64,000 nucleotides of DNA. Origin: Candidatus Nitrosocosmicus agrestis. Its GTDB lineage: Archaea > Thermoproteota > Nitrososphaeria > Nitrososphaerales > Nitrososphaeraceae. Within the stretch, counting starts at the first letter, position 1; each line of letters starts with the position of its first letter. A model generated the notes under the pieces. It was not told the DNA's origin and did not search any database. It saw nothing but the letters and a program-made list of their open reading frames with translations. This document shows, piece after piece, positions 9,840 through 19,868 of the stretch. The stretch spans positions 26,175 through 90,174 of the forward strand of contig NZ_VUYS01000015.1 in NCBI RefSeq assembly GCF_008389435.1. Direction: 5' to 3'. The position numbers were made by a program, and so were the translations under genes.

Positions 9840-11221
9840 AAATGTCCAATATACCAACCAAAATATATAGAGAAAATACAAAGGAGATAGCTATAATAGG
9901 TGGTGGCCTGGCTGGTCTAACCGCTGCGGTCTACTTGGCTCGAGATGGGAAAAATGTTACAGTTATAGAGAAATCCAGTAAAGCTGGTGGAAGAGCTAGA
10001 ACAACGATAAAAGATAAATTCTATTTTAATCAAGGGCCTCATGCACTGTATGCCAACGGAATAGGTCCAAAGGTTTTGGACGAATTAAATATAAAATATA
10101 CTGGTAAGAAGGTTGATTCTACCAAATACTACATAACAAAAAAGGGAAAACTTTACAAATTGCCTACAAAACTAAACGAGATTCTAACAACAAAGTTATT
10201 AAATGGATGGGGTAGTAAGGTTGAGGTCTTACACTTTTTTATCAAATTAAACAAAATGAAACTTGACCAGTTATACTCGTTAAGTTTTCAAGAATGGTTG
10301 GATTTAAATTTTAAAAATCCTGATTCTAAAGATTTTGTAAAAATGTTAGGCAGAATTGCCACATATACTTACAATGCAGAAAATTTGAGTGCAAGGTTGG
10401 CATTGTATCAAGTAAAAACAGCCGTGACCGGAAGTGTGGTGTATTTAGACGAAGGATGGCAGACGCTAATAGATCAACTTGTAGAAATCGGAAAAAGAAA
10501 TGGAGTAAAGTATGTGCATGGCAAAGGTGTGGTAACACTCCAGCAGGATTATGCCCATGACAAAAAAAACCCTCAACAGATATGGAAGATTAGTTTATCG
10601 GACAATACTACTTTATCATACCATAATGTAATTATTGCCACTAATCCTTTTCATGTTTATAGTCTACTAAAGGACAACAAAAAAGTTAATAGCGAATTTC
10701 TTAAACAACTTGAAAATATTAACAGGCCGGCGAGAGTGGCAACACTAGATTTGGCATTGAGCAGTCTTCCCAATCCTGATGTCTATGGTGTTTATGGGAT
10801 GGATACGCCTTTGTATATATCGTTGCATTCTGCGTTTGCCAAATTATCGACTGATGGAAATGGAGTGTTATTTCATGCTATGAAATATCTTGATTCATCT
10901 ATTGGGCCAAATCCGTTAGAGGATAAATTGCAGTTGGAAAGTTTGCTGGATACAATTCAGCCAGGTTGGAGAAAAATGATCATAAGGCAACGTTTTTTAC
11001 CCAGCATGATAGCTTCCAATACTGTTATTAATTACAATAATAATGAAACGATGGAAAACAGACCTGATACAGAAGTACCAGGGGTAAACAATCTATACAT
11101 TATAGGAGATTGGGTTGGACCAGATGGAATGTTAGCGGATGCAAGCTTTGCAAGTGCCAAAGCTGTTGCATTGAGTATTTTGAACAACAGAAAGGCAATT
11201 GAAATGCATACTATACAGTAA
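9830..11221 (+). CDS. FAD-dependent phytoene-desaturase/amine-oxidase-like protein
   Basis: 463 residues. An N-terminal dinucleotide fold has AIIGGGLAGLTAAVYLA (glycines 24-29) and the acidic ribose-binding Glu47 of VIEK, then GGRAR (53-57), as in phytoene desaturases, protoporphyrinogen oxidases and amine oxidases. The C-terminal FAD motif is present (IIGDWVGPDGMLADASFAS, about 424-442). It could desaturate a carotenoid or isoprenoid, but no phytoene synthase lies nearby, so the substrate is open. The ATG at 9830 is used; another in-frame ATG is at 9842. Its divergent TetR neighbour suggests inducible expression. Confidence 0.85.
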   Translation: MTNQMSNIPTKIYRENTKEIAIIGGGLAGLTAAVYLARDGKNVTVIEKSSKAGGRARTTIKDKFYFNQGPHALYANGIGPKVLDELNIKYTGKKVDSTKYYITKKGKLYKLPTKLNEILTTKLLNGWGSKVEVLHFFIKLNKMKLDQLYSLSFQEWLDLNFKNPDSKDFVKMLGRIATYTYNAENLSARLALYQVKTAVTGSVVYLDEGWQTLIDQLVEIGKRNGVKYVHGKGVVTLQQDYAHDKKNPQQIWKISLSDNTTLSYHNVIIATNPFHVYSLLKDNKKVNSEFLKQLENINRPARVATLDLALSSLPNPDVYGVYGMDTPLYISLHSAFAKLSTDGNGVLFHAMKYLDSSIGPNPLEDKLQLESLLDTIQPGWRKMIIRQRFLPSMIASNTVINYNNNETMENRPDTEVPGVNNLYIIGDWVGPDGMLADASFASAKAVALSILNNRKAIEMHTIQ

Positions 11222-11429
11222 CAGTAATAACAATAGTCATACAGGCAATTGGAGCATTAGTTTCCCCCAACTTTGTTATAGAATTATCAAAATGCTAAAA
11301 AATACCAAATTAATGTATATTAAAATCACAGTTTGTAGTGTCTAAACTATGATAAGTATCATGTTGATTATGAATTATAATAAAAATGAGTAACCTACTA
11401 AGAATCAAAAAGTCGGCATATTTGGAATC

Positions 11430-11659
11430 ATGTTCATTGTTGCAGCATTAGTTGGATCAATAATAGCCATTTCTGGTGTTAATAATGCAGTATTTGCAAC
11501 AAAAAAGAAATCAAAAACTCTCTTCAAGACATTACTCAAGAAAGCCTTACAGACGAGAGTGCAGAATGTTTTTCAAATAACAATACACTAGCATCATGTA
11601 ACAACCTTGCACCGTCATTTAACCTGAATGATGGCAACAATGCAGCAGGTCAGCAATAA
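11430..11659 (+). pseudogene. GNNAAGQQ-type small secreted protein, frameshifted at A-AAA-AAG
   Basis: The ATG at 11430 starts a signal peptide (MFIVAALVGSIIAISGVNNA, then VFA). After the codons ACA AAA AAG (11499-11507) the frame must slip back one base to continue EIKNSLQDITQESLTDESAE. From there it runs through two cysteine segments to NDGNNAAGQQ and a TAA at 11659. The joined product is about 76 residues and belongs to the same exported family as the genes at 34794, 53835 and 58643. The slip point is exactly A-AAA-AAG, a classic -1 slippery heptamer. It may be a lost base, a sequencing error or real frameshifting. Confidence 0.6.
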
Positions 11660-11989
11660 ATTCATCATTTTTTTCCGTTTAATTTAATGTTATTTTATAT
11701 CAAAGTTTTCTAGTTTTTCTGTTCTAATTCTAAATATCACACCCTTTCATATTTTATAAATTAGTAAACATCATTGTTATAAAAGATATTACGCAGGTTG
11801 AGCGCCAGAGTAATTGGATCAAGAATGAATAGGGCACATATATGATTTATCGAACCTCACAACAGCAAAGGTATGTTTTGAACTTACCAAAACTGTACAA
11901 ATTCTAGGAAGAAATGATTACTCGTTAAAGATAATAGTATTCTATAAGAAAACAAAACAACTCATTATCGTAGCCAATTTTTAATTACC
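11660..11989. other. Intergenic, nothing recognised
   Basis: About 330 AT-rich bases between two rightward genes. Confidence 0.35.
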
Positions 11990-12722
11990 GTGCTTCTCTT
12001 CATAATTAACAAAAGCCTTTTTTACTTGACAAGATTAAGCACTGAGGATAAATCATATATAATCACCGTAATAATCATTGCAATCCCACTCCTGCTATCC
12101 GCATTTAATTCAACCCCTATTCTTTCATCTACTGTAAGTGCACAATCTAGCAATACGAACTTCACCGCTTCTACTATTACCACAGAAGATATAGTAAATA
12201 CATCAAAGTCTGGAGAGAAACTTGTGCTAAGAGGAATAGTTTCTTCAGAGGACTTTGATCGCGCCACATTAAAACCTGGAGATAATCCTCATGGAGCAGC
12301 AATCTTACCAAATAATCCCGATGGGTCTGTATATACAGGGATTTTGACATTTAGCGCATCAAAACCAGTAGAGGTTGGAATTAGCCACAGACTTTATTGA
12401 TAATGACACCTTTTTTAATATAGACACAAAGGAACTTGGTAATCTTTATGCAGGATATCACAAAGACAAAGATGAAAGAGGAACGCCTGGCGAAATTAGT
12501 GTTGCTTCAGTAATTGTGCCAACCTATGGAACTCATGTACCATATTTCTCAGCTTCTATTCCATTTGTGGGTGATTCAGTGTGGCTTAGGATTCCTGATG
12601 GAGAACCATTCATTGCAGTATATGAAGTATCTGCAGATATCATTCAACCAGTTGGCGTAGTTGATTTAGACAGCATTACAAACACATCAAGTTACAATAG
12701 TACGATTGACCGTCTCAAATAG
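11990..12722 (+). pseudogene. Secreted protein gene split by a frameshift
   Basis: Two overlapping frames form one protein. The first (11990-12400, GTG start) has a hydrophobic export segment and cleavage-type TVSAQSS. It then runs through VLRGIVSSEDFDRATLKPGD and SYTG-like YTGILTFSASKPVEVGISHR before a stop. One base over, the second frame (to 12722) continues IDNDTFFNIDTKELGNLYAG, VPYFSASIPFVGDSVWLR and IAVYEVSADIIQPVGVVDL. The join lies near 12390-12402 (CTTTATTGATAAT), where one extra base breaks the frame. The whole would be about 240 residues. The family is unknown; it looks extracellular and beta-rich. Confidence 0.65.
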
Positions 12723-13129
12723 AACTTAGAAATGAGCCAACGAAGAAACAACCAACTACATTTAAGTAATCTTCGAAAGACCTGATTCTAAATTTAATTT
12801 TCAACAACCCCTTCTTTTCCTTTTTGTTTGACTTACTATATCCCATCTTACAGAATAAATCAGAAACAGATTCATTTTCTACCGATCCAATCCAAGGAGG
12901 ATATGGTTTCATTTGACAAAGTATGAAAAGCAAGTGGATTTGGTTTTTTATCCGCTCAAATTTCACTAGCAGAAACAAAATTGTTTAGGTTCCACTAATC
13001 ATAATACTATTAACATATATAGTATCATTTAGTATTGGTTCCGAAGACACGATTTAAGGATCAATTCAATTACAGCAAAAAAACAAAGTTACTAAAATAA
13101 ATGACAAATTACTTTCAGTGTCTTATCAA

Positions 13130-13695
13130 GTCAAAGCGGAGCAAAACAATTTGAGTCATATGCCATGGATCCAACAAGGCATAATCTACAATTCTCTGTT
13201 AGATTGTTAAATACAGACTTTCTATTCCTAATTGCAACAGGATTGATAAACAAATAATATTCATTAATTAGATTTTCTTTAATCAAAAAAGGATCGAATA
13301 ATGTACCTTAATAAATTACGATATCATTACTACAATTATATTCGTGGCTCTATAACTTGGTATTTTCTTCCTTTGAATCCCTTGTGGTTATTTCATTACT
13401 TGATCATTAATTTTTCAAATGCCTTGGTAATAACAACTTTTGGTGTTTCTATCTTTTCATAGCAAAAACATAATCGGATCATCAGACTTTATCACGACAC
13501 TAATTCCAATGAATGATGAATTCATTAGCAATTTTTCTTCCCAGAAGAATGATATCCACTGATTAGCGTAAACTGTTTAGGGATTCCGAGTTTTTTATCC
13601 CATTTTCAGAATAATTACTCTATTTCATTGCTTTGTCCTGCTATCGACCTTGCACAAGATTTGTACCTATGGTTTCAATTTTCATAGCATATTTG
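13130..13695 (-). pseudogene. Decayed RibD/dihydrofolate-reductase-family gene, copy 2
   Basis: This stretch aligns along nearly its whole length with the intact gene at 26590-27186, but in broken frames. Readable pieces on the minus strand include SIAGQSNEIE (intact: CIAGPNNEMD), VDIILLGRKIANEFI (VDTVLLGRKMTHEFI), IETPKVVITKAFEK (IDTPKIVFTKTLDK) and FDPFLIKENLINEYYLFINP (FDSSLIRENLIDEYYLFVNP). Nucleotide similarity continues past the stop codon (GGAGCAAAAC). Multiple stops and indels make it a dead paralogue. Confidence 0.8.
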
Positions 13696-13858
13696 CTTTC
13701 ATTCATATATCACTTTTTTCTAATTCACGTAAGATTGCTTTTTTCCTGTCAGTGACTTTACCTGATTTATACCCAGTATATCTATACTATCAAATTAAGG
13801 ATTTTAGAAAACCTCTTAATTTGCGATGTTTATATCCTTTGTTTGCAAATCATTTTTT

Positions 13859-14185
13859 ATGATTAAACATGTCACAATCGCCTCGATCTTTATTCTGACA
13901 GTGTTAGCACTAGCACCCGCCGTGTCTAATAATTTTGCAATAGGACAAACAAATACAACAGGATCAGAAGGCTCTGGTGGAAATAATGCAAAGATGCATG
14001 TTGATGAAGCACTAAAGGCATTGCAATCAAATGATAACGCTGGTGCAACTATGCACTTAAATGAAGCTTCCAATTCAGCAATTGGATCTGCAAAGATGCA
14101 TGTTGATGAAGCACTAAAGGCATTGCAATCAAATGATAACGCTGGTGCAACTATGCACACCCAAGAAGCTCAGAAAAATCTTTAG
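13859..14185 (+). CDS. Small secreted protein with a tandem 34-residue duplication
   Basis: 108 residues from the ATG at 13859 (the frame is open from 13826). The signal peptide is MIKHVTIASIFILTVLALAP, cleaved near NNFAIGQ. The mature part holds two nearly identical units, AKMHVDEALKALQSNDNAGA then TMH, separated by LNEASNSAIGS. Each unit is a predicted amphipathic helix pair. The repeats are identical at DNA level for 70 bp, so the duplication is recent or is being homogenised. Related helical exported proteins of this type are common in Nitrosocosmicus-like genomes (recollection, not checked). Function is unknown. Confidence 0.7.
   Translation: MIKHVTIASIFILTVLALAPAVSNNFAIGQTNTTGSEGSGGNNAKMHVDEALKALQSNDNAGATMHLNEASNSAIGSAKMHVDEALKALQSNDNAGATMHTQEAQKNL
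13987..14158 (+). repeat. Two identical 70-bp repeats, 102-bp period
   Basis: Bases 13987-14056 and 14089-14158 are identical. The 102-bp offset keeps the frame (34 codons), so copy number can change without breaking the gene. Confidence 0.9.
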
Positions 14186-15061
14186 ATAGTTGAAAACAAG
14201 ATATCCCAAACTCTATTTTTGTTAGGATTTAATTTTGAATCAATTCTTTTACAGATTGAGAAATATATACGACATCTAAAATCAAATATATAAAATTAAT
14301 TCATTTTCGCTTCGATAGGTGGTCATTGTGTATTGGTGGATGTCGCTTACTTCATGATTCAAATTTTCTGTAGTAATTTCTACTTTTGATTATCTTTTAG
14401 CGATCAGAATACCATTCAACTCAATACTCTATTTACTTTTCATCTATGCAAACTCAATGTAGAGTATTCACATGTAGAAAAATAGTTACTTAAAATAAAT
14501 GAAGAATAGACATGGAGACAAAAAAAAGAGGTTATTTGGACTAGATTTTATTCTCCGAATAGTCATAGAAATTAAAGTCAAAATGAAAGAATTAACCTCA
14601 CAATTTTACAAACATAAAGAGTAAGATATCATTCTGACTCAATGTCTGACTAAAAGATTATGTTGATTAACCCATATTACGATATGTACTCATTCTAAAT
14701 CCTAAGAGATGATGGTAGAAATGCATTCAGCAAATTGAGACACCAGAATAACTAATTTAACTCCAAGAGATGACAATTTCTAAAGCAAGAAGCGTAAGGT
14801 TTATCAATGGCATGGCATCAGTTTTACACTTTGAAAAATGATGTTGTACAACATATAGCAGTGACGGATTTTTTGGCCGGACAAAGCATATTTGCGCAAA
14901 ATATTTTATGAATTGTAGAGATGATATAGTAACAGATTGGGATGGGATAGATGGAGTTTCCTGCAGCACAAGAGTTCCAACACAAACAAGTATTTGAAGC
15001 AAAGGACCATAAAAAACCATAAAGATATTATCAATTAAGTATAGTTACACCAATAGAATTG
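14186..15061. other. Intergenic with a short Cys-containing open stretch
   Basis: About 870 bases. On the plus strand, a frame ending at a TGA near 14998 reads protein-like for about 50 codons (GFFGRTKHICAKYFMNCRDD and DWDGIDGVSCSTR) but has no start codon after its upstream stop. It may be the tail of a dead gene. The promoter of the P450 gene must lie at the right end. Confidence 0.35.
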
Positions 15062-16603
15062 ATGAACCCTGACTCCAATTCTAACGCTACTCGGAAGGAT
15101 TATAAATATCCACCTGGGCCAATAGAAATAATTCCATACAGTTTAGCTTTAAAATTTATATCGAATCCTCTACCCATATTAAAAAAGATTACCGCAAAGT
15201 ATGGAGATATATCTCATTTTAAATTTGGGCCAAAGCTACATGTATATCTTGTAAATGACCCACACCTTATTGATAATATTTTAGTAAGACATAATCAATA
15301 TTTCATCAAAAGTCCAGGATTGCAGTTAGCAAAACGAGTAATTGGTAACGGTTTAATAACAAATGAAGGTGAAAGTCATTCAAAACAAAGAAGACTAGTC
15401 CAACAGGCATTCAGCAGAGACAAAATAGAGGTGTATGGAAAAATCCTAGCTGAGCATTGCATAGAATATACAAACACAAACTGGAAAGATGGAATAACGG
15501 TAAATATTCATAAAGAGATGACCAAATTGACACTATCTATAATCAGCAAACTATTGTTTGGAAATAATGCAATAACAGTGAACGAAATAGACCAAATTAG
15601 TGATAATATTACTCTAATTATTGAATTCATCAATAGACTTAGAATTCCATTTTTAAGATTTATTGAAAAACTTCCATTACCATCAACCTTAGAATACAAG
15701 CATGCGTTAAAACATTTAGACAATATCATATATGCCAAAATAAATGCAGAACGACAAAATATGTTACTCAGTGACAATAAGAAATTTAATACATATGATA
15801 TTGATAACACTGCATTAAGAGAAAATAATAACTTTCAAGAATTTCAAAGTAAGCCAAACATCCTTTCTATTCTTATTAATTCTACTGATAGAGAATCAAA
15901 GGTTAGGGATGAAATGCTATTACTAGATGGAGGAAAAAAGAAAGAAAAATCATCAATAATGACTGATAAACAGCTAAGAGACGAGGTAATGACTATTTTT
16001 TTAGCAGGTCATGAGACCACAGCTAATGCACTGACATGGTCATTGTATTTATTATCTTGTCATCCTAATGTTGAAGCCAAAATTCTAGAAGAAATTACAC
16101 GAATAACTGATTATAAGGAGAGCAACAACAGTCATAGAGAAATTATTACGGTTGAAGATTTGCCAAAATTAAAGTATACAGAGAAAGTCTTAATGGAATC
16201 GATGAGGCTTTATCCTCCTTCTTGGGCAATAGGTCGTCAAGCCGCAAAAGACTACATATTAAATGACAATTATACTATTCCTACTGGTGCCGTTATCATC
16301 ATGAGTCAATATCTAATTCATCATGATAGTAGATATTTTAGCGATCCTGAAAAATTTGTTCCTGAAAGATGGTCATCGAAATTCAAAACATCCATTCCCC
16401 GCTTCAGCTACTTTCCATTTGGGGGCGGTCCTAGATCATGCATAGGTGAATCACTAGCTTGGAGTGAAGGCATAATTGTATTAGCAAATGTAATGAAAAG
16501 ATGGAAGATTACGCTTTATGATAAGTTAACAGATGTCAAATTACAACCGCTAGTAACATTAAGGCCAAAAAATGAAATCAAAATGATAGTATCAGAAAGA
16601 TGA
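15062..16603 (+). CDS. Cytochrome P450
   Basis: 513 residues from the ATG at 15062; a TTG directly before it is in frame but unneeded. All P450 hallmarks are present. The proline-rich start is YPPGPIEIIPY. The I-helix oxygen-binding motif is AGHETT (about 315-320), the K-helix ExxR is ESMR (379-382), and the heme loop is FPFGGGPRSCIGE with the Cys ligand at about 460. There is no N-terminal membrane anchor, so it is soluble. A Lys/Ser-rich insert (about 235-300) precedes the I-helix. P450s oxidise lipophilic substrates and need electron donors. No ferredoxin or reductase gene is adjacent. Confidence 0.95.
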   Translation: MNPDSNSNATRKDYKYPPGPIEIIPYSLALKFISNPLPILKKITAKYGDISHFKFGPKLHVYLVNDPHLIDNILVRHNQYFIKSPGLQLAKRVIGNGLITNEGESHSKQRRLVQQAFSRDKIEVYGKILAEHCIEYTNTNWKDGITVNIHKEMTKLTLSIISKLLFGNNAITVNEIDQISDNITLIIEFINRLRIPFLRFIEKLPLPSTLEYKHALKHLDNIIYAKINAERQNMLLSDNKKFNTYDIDNTALRENNNFQEFQSKPNILSILINSTDRESKVRDEMLLLDGGKKKEKSSIMTDKQLRDEVMTIFLAGHETTANALTWSLYLLSCHPNVEAKILEEITRITDYKESNNSHREIITVEDLPKLKYTEKVLMESMRLYPPSWAIGRQAAKDYILNDNYTIPTGAVIIMSQYLIHHDSRYFSDPEKFVPERWSSKFKTSIPRFSYFPFGGGPRSCIGESLAWSEGIIVLANVMKRWKITLYDKLTDVKLQPLVTLRPKNEIKMIVSER

Positions 16604-16941
16604 AATCACACCTATTTGTTTATGGAAGTAGTTTAATTGATAAATGACCAGTTCGCAGTTAACACCCAAACATGTTCCAATATTATTGTTAACTGTGTTC
16701 TTTAACATTTAATCTCATAATAAATCTTTAAGCGAGTAGTGAATAGTTGTGCTTTATTTATGACATATATTTTGGGTAAAATATTAACCGTCTTTGAGTT
16801 CTTGGATTCAGTTCCCAGTGATAATAGAGTTCTTATGCATTTTTTATTTCAAAGGTGTCGACAAAGTTAATGTATCAGCAAGTGAATCACTTACTTTTGA
16901 TCACAATATTTAATAACAATAGCAATGAAAGGAGCAAATGA
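16604..16941. other. Intergenic, promoter and RBS of the bicupin
   Basis: About 340 bases. The only clear signal is the Shine-Dalgarno sequence GGAG at 16931-16934, seven bases before the next ATG. Confidence 0.45.
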
Positions 16942-17994
16942 ATGAACAAACAAACTCGGCAATGGATATTTGATTTAGATAATTCAAGCTCTCAAGTTTA
17001 TAATTTGCTTGGCAGTATAACACGAATGGATAAAGATAACTTTCCAATATTATCCAGGATGGGCGGCTCATTACTCAGACTAAAGAAAGGAGGTATTCAG
17101 GTTCCCCACTGGCACGTTAATTCAGCAGAGTTAAATTATTGTTTGTCCGGCAAAGCTAAAATGACTATTTATGGAAACGCTCAAGAATTTACATTTACCC
17201 TGTATCCAGGTCAGTTGACTTTTGTGCCTAAAGGTTATTGGCACGATATAGAAAATATTGGTAATGAAGAGATTAAAGTCATTATGGTTTACGAAAACGA
17301 ACAGCCACAAGATATAGGTGTGGCAGAATCAGTTCATTCTCTACCAAAAGAAATACTAAACAGCATCTTTGGACTCAAATCGCCAGGACTATTCGATCAA
17401 TTAGGAATTGAGGAATCTTATGATGAGATAATACAAACCCAGCAAGTTGATCAATCCGAGAATAATCTTGCAAATTCAGAGAATGGTAAAAATATATCAA
17501 ATCCTTTTACAATAAATCTTGGGTCTACCGAACCACAAGTCCAAACTCCAGGCGGTATTGCCAGACTTGGAAGTAATCCATATTTTCCAATTCTCTCAGG
17601 ATTATCAGTATTTGTGCTGGATTTAGAACCAAGGGGAATAATAGAGCCACATACGCATCCAAACGCTGGTGAATTAAACTATGTAATTGAAGGGAAAGTG
17701 CGTTTTACAATTCTTGGACCCAAAGGAGAAATGGAGACAAACGAAATGGTAAAAGGTCAAGTGTTTTTTGTCCCAGCAGGATATTTTCACTATTTAGAAA
17801 ACTCGGATAGTTCAAAAAAAGGCACAGTTGCCTCTTTTTTTAGTAATGACAATCCTCAATTTTTAGGACTTGTGGGGGGCCTTAGTTCATATTCAAATAC
17901 GGTACTTGGATCAATGTTTAAAAAAGATTCAGATTTCTTCGATGGTCTTCCTCGTTTGGTAAAGAATGTATTGATTTCAGCCAATACCAGTTAA
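16942..17994 (+). CDS. Bicupin, oxalate-decarboxylase/germin-like
   Basis: 350 residues with two cupin domains. Domain 1 carries HWHVNSAELNY (His56, His58, Glu63) and FVPKGYWHDIEN (His101). Domain 2 carries HTHPNAGELNY (His237, His239, Glu244) and FVPAGYFHYLEN (His283). Each therefore keeps the full three-His/one-Glu metal set, as in oxalate decarboxylases and related Mn or Fe bicupins. The linker (about 150-190) is polar. No signal peptide is seen. A GGAG ribosome site supports the ATG at 16942. Oxalate is the best-known substrate of this fold, but the reaction is not proven. Confidence 0.88.
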   Translation: MNKQTRQWIFDLDNSSSQVYNLLGSITRMDKDNFPILSRMGGSLLRLKKGGIQVPHWHVNSAELNYCLSGKAKMTIYGNAQEFTFTLYPGQLTFVPKGYWHDIENIGNEEIKVIMVYENEQPQDIGVAESVHSLPKEILNSIFGLKSPGLFDQLGIEESYDEIIQTQQVDQSENNLANSENGKNISNPFTINLGSTEPQVQTPGGIARLGSNPYFPILSGLSVFVLDLEPRGIIEPHTHPNAGELNYVIEGKVRFTILGPKGEMETNEMVKGQVFFVPAGYFHYLENSDSSKKGTVASFFSNDNPQFLGLVGGLSSYSNTVLGSMFKKDSDFFDGLPRLVKNVLISANTS

Positions 17995-18404
17995 TATCTC
18001 AACCAATAGAACTAGACAGGGTTTATTCCTTTACCACATTTTTATCTTCTGTATGGAATCCTGCTAATTTAGTAAAGTATTGTTGAATTTTTTTCTATAA
18101 TTCCTCGGACTGATTAATTTCGCCGTTATCTGCCCACATACAACTTCGCTTAAACTAATTAAATGAACTCAAAAATAACAGCAGTTCTTGTTCGTATAAA
18201 TATATTATATAATGGAATAGAGTCAATAACCAGTTTGATATAAGCATTTGTGGCAGGATTCAAATCCCTAGACATGACTTCATTATCTAACAAGTATTAT
18301 TTTGTTTAGGTTCTTTGTAATTATATTCGAGATAACAGGGTTGTAACAAAAATTAGCAAATATATTTTGTTGACTAGAATCATAAAAAATAACTAAAAAA
18401 AGTA
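17995..18404. other. Intergenic, nothing recognised
   Basis: About 410 bases between converging genes. No clear terminator hairpin or gene. Confidence 0.35.
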
Positions 18405-18563
18405 TTAGCTGAGAGCATCCTTAACCTTTTCTTTTGCTTTATTCAATGTTTCTGAACTAGGTTTTCCCTCTGCATGGTCTTTGGCAGTCTGAGCCTTTGC
18501 TTCAGCATCCTGTTGTGAATTTTTCAATTTCTTTGCTGCATCGTCAATAAAATTGTCTGTCAT
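18405..18563 (-). CDS. Small hydrophilic helical (LEA/CsbD-like) protein
   Basis: A 52-codon frame reading MTDNFIDDAAKKLKNSQQDA, then EAKAQTAKDHAEGKP and ending KAKEKVKDALS. It is almost entirely Lys/Asp/Ala/Gln with no hydrophobic core, like LEA or CsbD-type stress proteins. The protein at 21776 has similar composition. The coherent bias over the whole frame argues for a real gene despite its size. Confidence 0.6.
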   Translation of the reverse strand: MTDNFIDDAAKKLKNSQQDAEAKAQTAKDHAEGKPSSETLNKAKEKVKDALS

Positions 18564-19089
18564 TATTCCAATATGTTCAACATACTTTATAACTAATCAA
18601 CTATTTTTGCAATGACATCTTTTTTTAGGTAGAATAGTTTACCATAGTTTTTAAGCATCATGGCGTATGTGACTAGATACCAGTTATTTGAGTGTGGTTT
18701 CTTTTCAAGGACCAAAAAATTAATCAAACAATAACAAGTGATATGTCGTTAGGAACGCTATTGGTAGAAGAATTATTATGTAAGATCGAATACAATTAAG
18801 TTCCCAGATAATATGCTAACAGAGTGATCATCAAAGTCATTCAAGTTATCTTTGTAACAATGTTTCTAGTTTCTCAAACATAAAAGTATTGAACTTCTGT
18901 GATATTTTCAAATGTAGGAATTTTAGTGATCGGCAGAGTGCATAATCCTTAACATTGTCAATATCTAGTTGAATTTTGGTTTATGACTACATCAACAACC
19001 GTAGATGAAAATGCACCCAAAAAATTATGATCATCTCAAGTTCAAGACACCATATATAATAATTACATTGTTTTAATATTATCAGAAAT
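18564..19089. other. Intergenic between divergent genes
   Basis: About 525 bases. It should contain promoters for the small hydrophilic protein and for the PsbP-like protein. Nothing else is seen. Confidence 0.35.
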
Positions 19090-19731
19090 ATGAAACACTC
19101 GGTTAACAATTATCAAAAACCATACAACACGTTTCTCTTATGTATGTTCTGCATGCTTTTTCTCATAGTTTCATCTGATAGTAAAATATTATCTTTATTT
19201 TCCTATGGGCAGCAACTACAACTTCAATCAAATATAGAAAGCGTACAAAATACAACCTACACTGACCCTAATGGCAATTATACTTTACAATATCCGCAAG
19301 GCTGGAAGATAGAATACAGAGAACCTGTTATCAAATTTGTAGATCCTGTTACTCAATTCACTTTACCTGACCACAAGTCCATTATTACTATTTCTATGGG
19401 AAATATTGAAATTGATGAAAAAAGTTTCAAAGAGGGATTTTTGATCTATTATCCACTAATTTTACAAGAAAGATTTAACCATGGCCTACAAATAGTAGAT
19501 AAAATACTTGGAAACTACACAATTGATGGACATACAGCTGGTTCAATTGTATTTATAAATCAGGTAGATAATTCTTTTGGTGTTATTAAAGGATTATTCA
19601 TAACATCCGTTTTTGAAAACAACAAAACGATTTCTATAACCTATACGTCTTCAGAAAAGTTCTTTGATCACAACATGAAAGATATAGACTCAATGATCAA
19701 ATCTATAAAAATTAATACAGATAGAGCATAG
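19090..19731 (+). CDS. Secreted PsbP-like domain protein
   Basis: 213 residues. The N-terminal hydrophobic segment (about 17-34) ends near LFSYGQQ, a plausible cleavage site. The mature domain follows the PsbP pattern: YTDPNGNYTLQYPQGWKIEY, then a strand-rich core with a conserved-looking DGHTAGSIVF and a closing helix SMIKSIKI. In archaea such domains occur on exported proteins of unknown role. About 100 bases separate it from the next gene, possibly in one transcript. Confidence 0.7.
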   Translation: MKHSVNNYQKPYNTFLLCMFCMLFLIVSSDSKILSLFSYGQQLQLQSNIESVQNTTYTDPNGNYTLQYPQGWKIEYREPVIKFVDPVTQFTLPDHKSIITISMGNIEIDEKSFKEGFLIYYPLILQERFNHGLQIVDKILGNYTIDGHTAGSIVFINQVDNSFGVIKGLFITSVFENNKTISITYTSSEKFFDHNMKDIDSMIKSIKINTDRA

Positions 19732-19868
19732 TAGAAAGTTATCTTTGGAGAATGTCAAAGATTCTAAAAATGATAAAAAAACCACTTATATAATGGCATT
19801 ATTGTTATTAATTCCAGTAAATTCAAAATACATTCTTGACTCCTTGTCATTTCGGTTGTGATAAATGG

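Noticed and set aside
12715..12978. 87-codon minus-strand frame
   Set aside because: It has no recognised motif and overlaps the end of the frameshifted secreted-protein gene; chance length in AT-rich DNA.
13650..13862. 70-codon plus-strand frame
   Set aside because: It overlaps the decayed reductase on the other strand and lacks any protein signal.
14757..15020. 87-codon minus-strand frame
   Set aside because: The opposite strand reads more like a (dead) protein tail; no start context or motif supports this one.
18255..18285. GGATTCAAATCCC resembling a tRNA T-arm
   Set aside because: The flanking bases do not form an acceptor stem and no D-arm or anticodon arm is found upstream.
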